Of a stretch of 64,000 bases of DNA, positions 1 to 8,900 are shown piece by piece. Location: positions 1 through 64,000 of the forward strand of contig NZ_QNRK01000021.1 of the NCBI RefSeq assembly GCF_003315135.1, written 5' to 3'. Made by a program: the position numbers and the translations under genes. This DNA is from Roseiarcus fermentans. GTDB taxonomy: Bacteria; Pseudomonadota; Alphaproteobacteria; Rhizobiales; Beijerinckiaceae. The notes beneath the pieces are model-generated. The model searched no databases. It saw only the letters and a program-made list of their open reading frames with translations, and had not been told where the DNA came from. Each line of letters opens with the position of its first letter. Within the stretch, counting starts at the first letter, position 1.

Positions 1-231
1 CTTCGCCTCGCCCACATGCCCACAGGAGAACAAAACCAGAAGAAGCGGACATTTGATGTGCTACCAATACCGGACAACTTAATTCGCTATCGACACGAAG
101 CAGGCCGCGCCCTGCCCCGCCCCGGCTTCGGTCGAGTCCGCTGTCGGCGTATCAGCGTGCGCGCCGCGTCGGCGGCGACGAGGAAAGAGCGGAAGCTTCG
201 AACGCCGGTGCGCGGCGCCCCCGCCGCCTGG
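1..231. other. No gene recognised
   Basis: I see no convincing gene here. The open frames that cross it have no ribosome binding site and no recognisable motif. Confidence 0.4.
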
Positions 232-646
232 TCACGCCGGGCCCGCGAGCGCGGCGCGCCGCTCAATCATAGCGCCAGACCTTGGTTCCGTCCCGGTCGC
301 TGCGGGTTCGGCCCCCTGCTCGAGCGGCGGCGAGGCGTGGATTTTCCAGGGCGAAGTCGGGTCGGCGCGCTCGCCGAAAACCGTCTCGCCGGTGTCCCAA
401 TTCACGCAGACGGTCCTGTCTTGCGCCCTGGCGAACAGGCACACCGCCCGCTTCGACCCCTTGAAGACGCGGGTCAAGGAGATGAACGACCCATCCGGCG
501 CCCGCGGTCGAGCACGGTCTCGACCCCGCCATGCGCTTCAGCCCGGGCGATCAGCGCCTGCCAACGCTTGTCCTTGTCCGGCGTCCCCGCGAACGCCGAC
601 CCGACGCCGCCGCGACCGCGAGCAGGATCAGCAATCCCTCGCGCAC
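232..646 (-). pseudogene. Frameshifted relic of a small secreted protein
   Basis: A GTG at 646 is preceded by a good Shine-Dalgarno (GGAGAGGAGG). It begins a signal-peptide-like stretch, VREGLLILLAVAAA. The plausible protein then continues in a second frame (AGTPDKDKRWQALIARAEAH, about 590-510). It continues again in a third frame (about 500-340: SLTRVFKGSKRAVCLF, then CVNWDTGETVFGERADP). Each piece looks coding, but no single frame joins them, so at least two frameshifts lie near 595 and 505. The end is uncertain: one frame stops at 232 and another, ending KVWRYD, stops at 263. I do not recognise the family. It is either a decayed gene or a gene carrying sequencing errors. Confidence 0.5.
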
Positions 647-722
647 GGCGGCCTCCTCTCCGGGTCTTGAAGAACCCACCGGGCCCCCGAGACCAGCGCT
701 CGGCAACTCGCCCTGCGCCCCG

Positions 723-1772
<1,050 letters not shown>

Positions 1773-2093
1773 TCAACCCTGTTTCGCCGGCGTCGTCACG
1801 ACGAGGCCGTCCAGCTCCGGGCTCACCTTGATCTGGCACGAGAGCCGCGAACTCGGCCGGACCTCGAAGGCGAAGTCCAGCATGTCCTCTTCCATCTGCG
1901 ACGGCGAGCCGACCTTCTCGGTCCATTCGTCGGAGACGTAGACGTGGCAGGTCGCGCAGGCGCAAGCGCCGCCGCACTCCGCCTCGATGCCCGGAATCGA
2001 ATTGCGCAACGCCGTCTCCATCACCGTGGAGCCGTCCTGGCCGTCGACGGTCCGCGGCTCGCCGGTGGCGTCAATGAAGGTGATTTTTGTCAT
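1773..2093 (-). CDS. [2Fe-2S] ferredoxin, adrenodoxin/FdVI type
   Basis: This is a 106-residue electron carrier. The cluster ligands are visible as Cys40, Cys46, Cys49 and Cys86 in the C-X5-C-X2-C...C pattern of vertebrate-type ferredoxins, and an extra Cys44 lies inside the loop. The length equals that of Rhodobacter FdVI-like proteins. The start ATG at 2093 begins [11 protein letters not shown]; longer readings have no support. The reductase gene follows after 12 bases, so this is its likely electron partner. Family members feed P450s, dioxygenases or Fe-S assembly, and the sequence does not say which one is served here. Confidence 0.92.
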   Translation of the reverse strand: MTKITFIDATGEPRTVDGQDGSTVMETALRNSIPGIEAECGGACACATCHVYVSDEWTEKVGSPSQMEEDMLDFAFEVRPSSRLSCQIKVSPELDGLVVTTPAKQG

Positions 2094-2287
2094 CGGGCCG
2101 ATGGAATCCTCGAATCGCGAAGCGCGCCGGGGGACGGCGCGGCCCCTCGACGGGGCGGGAGCCTTCATAATGCAAGCGCCCCGACGCCGAAAGCCCGCGC
2201 TTGGCCGCCGTCGGCGCGTAGGCGTTGCGACCGCGCGCCGCGCCGCGCGGCCGCCAAAGGCAGGCAATATCTCGCCTTTTCATAAGC

Positions 2288-2665
2288 TTACGGCGTCAGG
2301 CGATCGATCGCCGCGACCGCCTGCGCGACCGCCCGCGCGAGATTTTCGATCGCCTGCGACATTTCGACGATCGGCGCGCCGTCCCTCCCGCCCGGTCCCG
2401 CGAGGATTTCCGCCGCCCGCGCGACCGCGAACGCGCCGACCGCGAGCGCCGCGCCGCGCAGCCGGTGCGCGATTTCGGCGCCCGCCGACGGGGACTCCTC
2501 CGTCAGTCGCGCCGCGAGCGCCGGCGCCTCGATCCGGAACAACGCCAACAGCTCGCGCATCAGGGCCTCGTCGTCCAGGCACTGCCGCCGAAGGTGGTCG
2601 AGATCGAGCGGGACGGCCGACGTCGCGGGCGCGTCGCCCGGGCCGGGGGTTGTCGTCGCGGGCAT
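2288..2665 (-). CDS. Hpt (histidine phosphotransfer) domain protein
   Basis: This is a 125-residue single-domain phosphotransfer protein. The motif AHRLRGAALAVGA matches the Hpt active site (H-x-L-[KR]-G), with the His as the phosphoryl acceptor. Helical stretches on both sides fit a four-helix Hpt bundle. The start at 2665 is chosen because GGAGGGACAGGGGA lies immediately upstream; a longer reading to 2764 would skip it. No kinase or receiver is adjacent. It is transcribed divergently from the giant growth-pole-ring-like gene, with a CtrA-like box between them. Its kinase partner cannot be told from sequence. Confidence 0.8.
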   Translation of the reverse strand: MPATTTPGPGDAPATSAVPLDLDHLRRQCLDDEALMRELLALFRIEAPALAARLTEESPSAGAEIAHRLRGAALAVGAFAVARAAEILAGPGGRDGAPIVEMSQAIENLARAVAQAVAAIDRLTP

Positions 2666-2800
2666 TCCCCTGTCCCTCCGGTTTTCGGGCGCGCCCGTCG
2701 GGGTTGTCCACACGCCGAGGGCCGCGCGCGTCCGGCCCGACCCGGGCCGGCTTTCGTAAACCACGCTCGAATAGTTTGAAAAGATATGGCAAATGAACCG

Positions 2801-2815
2801 TTAACGACGTTTGAA
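2801..2815. promoter_or_regulatory. Possible CtrA-like box between hpt and the giant gene
   Basis: The 311-bp divergent gap 2666-2976 is AT-richer than its surroundings. It contains TTAA-N7-TGAA at 2801-2815, one mismatch from the alphaproteobacterial CtrA consensus TTAA-N7-TTAA. Such short sites arise by chance, so this is only a candidate. No firm -35/-10 pair was recognised. Confidence 0.3.
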
Positions 2816-2976
2816 GGATGACGCTGCAGCGCAGTTTTCATATATGGCGCCCGGCGTTAGACTGTGACGTGGTTAATGCGTGCGTTTCCGCTGGCGTTCG
2901 AAGCCTGGCCAGAGGGAAAGCGTTGGCGCGTCAGTCGTCCGGTTGCGGTCGACGCCGATTGAGCGAGGCGGTCACT

Positions 2977-5900
2977 ATGGCAAGGCAGAACCCGGCGACG
3001 GACCCTGTTTCGGCGGCGATGTCCGCGATCGAGAGCGCTCTCAATCTGACGGACGACGAGGCGCCGGAGTCCGCCGCGCCGGCCCAGCCGGCCGCCGCCA
3101 AGCCCGACGCGGCGAAAGCCAAGCCGCCGGCGCCCATTCTCAAGCCGGGCGCGCAGCCCGCCGAATCGGCGCCGCTGCTGCGGCCGTCGGCCGCTCCCGC
3201 GCAGGCGCATGCCGCGGAGGCGGAGGCCAGACCGACGATCGACGCCACGCCCCCCGCCAACGACGACCGCGAGACGGTCGGGGCGATTCTCCAGGCGCTG
3301 AACGCGCCGCGCGAGAGCCGGACGCCGACCGTGATCGCGATCCTCGCCGCGCTCGTCTGGGCGGGCGTGTGCGGACTCTACGCTTATCAGCACGTCTGGC
3401 CGCGGGCCGCCTCCGCTCCGCTCGCCGAGACCCTCGTCCGCCCCGAGACGCCCCTGCTGCTTCTCGCGGCGCTGGGACCGATCTTCTTCATCTTCGCCTT
3501 CGCGGCGCTGGCGCGCCGCATGCGCGAACTGCGCCGGTCGGCGCGGGCGATTTCCCAGGTCGCGGTGCGCCTCGCCGAGCCGGAGACGTCGGCGGGCGAA
3601 CACGTCGCGACCCTGTCGCAGGCGATCCGCCGCGAGCTCACCTCGATGGGCGACGGCGTCGAGCGCGCGCTCGCCCGGGCGTCGGAGCTCGAGACGCGGG
3701 TGAAGGCCGAGGTGTCGACGCTCGAGCGCTCCTATTCCGACAACGAGCGCAAGATCCGTTCGCTGATCGCCGAGATGGCCGATCAGCGCGAGGCGATCGT
3801 GGCGAGCGGCTCCCGCGTGCGCGACGCCATCGCCAACGCGCACGGCGGCATCTCGGGAGAGCTGAACACCGCGGCGGATCGCCTGACGGAGCGGCTCAAC
3901 GAATCCGGCCAGCGGCTCGCCGCGGCGCTCGGCTCGACCTCGCAGGAGATCGCGGTCTCGATGGACCGCACCGGCTCGGCCGCCGTGGAACGGATCGTGG
4001 CGGAAGGGGCGCAGCTCGCCGTGTCGATCGCCGGGGTCGGCGACACCATCGCGGCGCGTCTGGGCGAGACCGGCCGGCGCACCGCGGAAGACATCGTCGC
4101 CCGCGTCGGAGACATCGACGGCCGGGTGAAGGCCGCGGGGGAAACCCTGGTCGCCGGGATGGACGCGCGCAGGGACGACCTGCTCGCGCGCATCAACGCC
4201 TCCCAGACTGCGCTCGTCGACGCGATCGGCGCGCACGGTGACCGGACGGTCGCGCGAATCGCCGAGACTTCGGAACGGGCGCGCGACGCGGTCGGCGGCT
4301 ACGCCGACGAGTTCGTGGACCGCATCGCGGAGAGCAGCGGGCGCGCCACCGAGGCCATCCGAAGCCATGGCGAAACGACCGCGGACCGACTCGCCGACGC
4401 GGCGGCTTCGGTCGCGGCGGCGCTCGGCGAGCACTCCGACGAGCTCGTCGACCGTCTGCGCGCGAGCGGCAGCGACGTCGTCGAAGCCCTGCGCGCGAGC
4501 GGCGGCGGCGTGACGGAGCAACTGGCGCAGACGGCGGACGAGGCCCGCGCCGCGATCGGGGCCCACGCCGACGAAGTGGTCGGCCGCATCGCCGCGACCA
4601 GCGCCCAGGCGATCGATGCGCTCGCCGGCAATGGCGACCGCGTGACCGCGCGCTTCATCGAGGCGACCGACGGCCTCTCGAGCGCCGCCTCGACCCACGC
4701 CGACGCGATCGTCGGCCGCATCGCCGCGACCAGCGCCCAGGCGATCGACGCGCTCGCCGGCAATGGCGACCGCGTGACCGCGCGCTTCGTCGAGGCGACC
4801 GAGGGCCTCTCGAACGCCGCCTCGACTCACGCCGACGCGATCGTCGGCCGCATCGCCGCGACCAGCGCCCAGGCGATCGACGCGCTCGCCGGCAATGGCG
4901 ACAAGGTGGCCGCGCGCTTCGTCGAGGCGACCGACAGCCTGTCCGGCGCGGCGGCGGCTCACGCCGACGAGATCGTCGGCCGCATCGCCGCGACCAGCGC
5001 CCAGGCGATCGACGCGCTCGTCGGCAGCGGCGACCAGGTGGCCGCCCGCTTCGCCGAGGCGACCGACAGCCTATCCAGCGCCGCGGCGACTCACGCCGAC
5101 GAAATCGTCGGCCGCATCGCCGCGACCGGGGACGACGCCCTTCAGGCGATCCGCGACCATGTCGAAACCGTCTCGGCGCGGCTCGCCGACACCACCGCGT
5201 CGATGTCGGTGGCTCTCAGCGTCGGCGCGGACGAGGTGGTCGACCGGATCACGTCCACCACCGCGCAGGCGGTCGACGCGGTCCGGAGTCGGCAGGGGGA
5301 TCTCGCCGCCCAGATGATCGAATCCTCCCTCGCCCTGTCGGGCGCGTTCGGGGCGCACGCGGAGGACGTCGTCGGGCGCCTCTCCGACAGCAGCGAGCAG
5401 GTCGTCGAGGCCATCCGCTCCCACGGCGACGCGGTGGCGGCGCAACTCGCCGACGCCGCCGACCGGACGAAGGACGCGGTCGGCGTCCACGCCGATACGG
5501 TCGTCGCCCGGATCTTCGCCAGCAACGACCACCTGCTCGATTCCATTCGCGCCCACGGCGAGACCGTGGCGGGCCGGCTCGCCGACGCCGCCGACCTGGC
5601 GACATCCGCCGTCAGCGCCCACATCGACGCCGTCGCCGGCCGGATCGATTCGAGCGGCGCCGTCGCCGTGGAAGCGCTGCGCGCCCACGGCGACGCGGTC
5701 GCCTCGCGCCTCGGCGAGGCCGCCGACGCGGTGCGCGCGCAGGGAGACTCCGTCTCGGGCAGTCTCGCCGAAGCCTCCGCGCTCATGCGCCGGGCGATTG
5801 ACGGCCACGCCAGCGAGATCGTCGGGCGCATCAGCGCGACGGGGGCCGAGACGGTGGCGGCGCTACGCGCCCAGAGCGAGGCGTCGGCCGACCTTCTCGG

Positions 5901-8900
5901 CAGCGCGACTGCAGCCCTGTCGCGCGACTTCGGCGAACGCGCGCAAGCGCTGATCGACCGGGTCGACGACACCCATATCCGCCTCAGCGACACCGTGTCG
6001 GTGCACGGAGAGGCTCTGGTCGACAAGCTCTCCTTCGTCTCGGAGCGCCTCCACCAGACGGTGGTCGAGCGGGGCGAGGCGCTCGGCGACCGGATCGACG
6101 GCTCGAGCCGGCGGTTCGCCGCCCTGCTCGAGGAACGCGCCGAGACCACGGCGTCGGCGCTCGACCAGGCGGCCGGGCGCTGGACGGAGCGGTTCGACGC
6201 CCGCGAAGCCGAACTGCGCGGGGCGATCGATCGTCAGACCGCGGTCGTGGAGACGCTGGTCGACGAATCGACCCGGCGGATGGCGGAGGCGATTTCCGCT
6301 CAGGGCGTCACGACGCAGTCGCAGATCGAGACGGTCGCCGAGACCTCGCTCGCCCGTTTCGACTCGGAGGCGTCCCGCGTCAACGAGCGTTTCCGCGCGC
6401 TCTCCAGCGAGGCGGCGGCCACCGTCGCGCTCGGAGCGGGCGGCATCCACGACTCCCTGAAGGAGCAAGTGGCGTCGTTCGACGCCATCGTCAGCCAGAA
6501 CGGCGGACGGCTGGTCGAGGCGCTGTCGGATCAGACCGGGCGCATGCGCGAATATCTCGACGCGCTCGACAATCTGGTGGGCGAGAGCGGACACAGCGTG
6601 GTGGACCGGATCGCCGCCCACTCGGGCGAACTGAACGGCCAGATCGCCGGTCACATCCAGTCGATCGACTCCACCCTCCGGGCCCGGCGGGAAGACTTCG
6701 ACCAGCGCTTCAGCGCCCACCTCGAGGATCTTTCGGCGCGGTCGGCCCAGCGTCTCGGGCAGTTCGAGACCGTCTCGACGGCGCACTACAATTCGGTCGA
6801 CGACGCCCTCGCCTCGCACGCCCGCCGTATCGAATCCTCGCTCGGCGACGGCCTGAATCGGTTCGAGAGCGCGATCGACGGGCGCGGCCGCGAGCTTCTC
6901 ACCCGGGTCGGCGACCGTTCCGAGGCGCTGGCGAACGACCTCGCCGCGAAGCTCGCGTCCATCGAGACGACGCTGGTCGAGCGCGGCGGCGCATTCGACG
7001 AGCAGCTCGGCCGTCGCAACGAAGAGACGGCGGCCTTGTTCGACAGCCGCCTCCAGGTTCTCGACGAGCGCGCCGCCGCCAGGCTGCGCGAGGTCGCCGG
7101 TTCGATCGAAACCCTGATCGGCCGCATCGACGACGGCCTCGCCCAGCGCGGCCGCGCCGTGGCGGAGACGCTCGCCCGCAACACGCTGGAAACGGCGAAG
7201 GCGCTCGGCGAGGGCGGACGGGAGCTCGTTCAGAGCCTGCACGCCAAATCGGCCGAAATCGACGAGACCCTGCAGAGGCGCGTCGGCGAGTTGACCGAGA
7301 ACCTGTCCGGCCTCGCCGCGACGGTCAACGCCACCCTGACCGGTCGCGTCGACGAAGTGTCGCGCTCGCTCGGAACCAGCGTCGCGCGCTTCCGGGACGA
7401 GGTCGTCGAGCCGTTGCAGGACGTCGGCCAGCGGTTCGACGCCAATCGCGCCGACCTCGAGGCCCGGGTCGGCGAACACGCGCAGAAGGTCGCGGAATTG
7501 TTCGATACCCACCGCGCGGACCTCGGCGCGGCGCTGGACGGCCATCGCGCCTCGGTCGACGTCGTGTTCGACCGTCACCGAGGCCTCATCGGAGAGGCGG
7601 CGCGGCGAAACGAGGAATCGCTCAACGCCCGCCTCGCGGCGCTGGCGCAGGCGGCCGACGAGGGCGCGCGCGTCATCGACGCGAAGCTCGGCGACCTCGC
7701 AGAGGCGGCCGACCGCAGCGCCGGCGCGATCGACGGCCGGCTCGCGGCGCGGATCGAAGCGATGACCAGCGCGCTGGCGCGGACCGCCGCCGACGCCGAC
7801 GCGGGCTTCGCCGCGCGCAGCGGCGAGCTCGCGACCGCGATCGGAACCCGCGTCGAAGAGCTTCAGCGCGTCATCGACGGACGCGGGACCGAGCTGGTGA
7901 CGGCGCTCGCCGAGAAGGCGGACGACGTTTCCGGCCAGATCGCCGGCGCCGGCGCCCGCGCCGTGCAGACGCTCGAGCGTGTCGCGATCGCGCTCGGCGA
8001 CCGTGGACGCGACGTGTCGAAGGAGATCGAGGAGTCCGGCCGCCGGGCGGCGGAGACCCTCGAGCAAGCGTCGGGCGCCGCCGCCGGCCAGGGCCTCGTC
8101 GTGTCCGGCCAGATCGCCAGCGCGGCGGAGCTGGCCCTGCGCGCGCTGGACCAGCTGTCGGCCGAGTTCGGCGAGCGCGGGCAGTCGGTGTCCGGCCAGA
8201 TCGCCGAGGTCGGCGATCGCGCCGCCCGTTCGCTCGAGCAGGTCGTCGCGGCGCTCGGCGAGCGCGGCGACGATGTGTCGAACCGCATTTCCACGGCGGG
8301 CGAGCGCGCGGCGCAGTCGCTCGACCTCGTCGCCGCGACGCTGGGCGACCGCACACAAGGCCTTTCCAGCGAGATCGTGTCGGCGGGCGAGCGCGCGGCC
8401 CGCTCGCTCGAGCAGGTGGTGGCGGCGCTCGGCGAACGCGGCGAGGACGTGTCCAGCCGCATCTCCGCCGTCGGAGCGCTGACGTCGCAGTCGCTCGACC
8501 AGGTCGTCGCGGCGCTGGGCGAGCGCGGCGAGGACGTGTCGAGCCGCATTTCCGCCGCCGGAGCGCTGGCGTCGCGGTCGCTCGACCAGGTCGTCGCGGC
8601 GCTCGGCGAGCGCGGCGAGGACGTGTCCAGCCGCATTTCCGCCGCTGGAGCACTGGCGTCGCAGTCGCTCGACCGCGTCGCCGCGACGCTCGGCGACCGC
8701 GCCCAGGGCCTTTCCAGCGAGATCGTGTCGGCGGGCGAGCGCGCCGCCCGCTCGCTCGACGAGGTCGTCGCGGCGCTCGGCGAGCGCGGCGAGGACGTGT
8801 CCAGCCGCATTTCCACCGCCGGAGAGCTGGCGTCGCAGTCGCTCGACCTCGTCGCCGCGACGCTCGGCGACCGCGCCCAGGGCCTCTCCAGCGAGATCGT

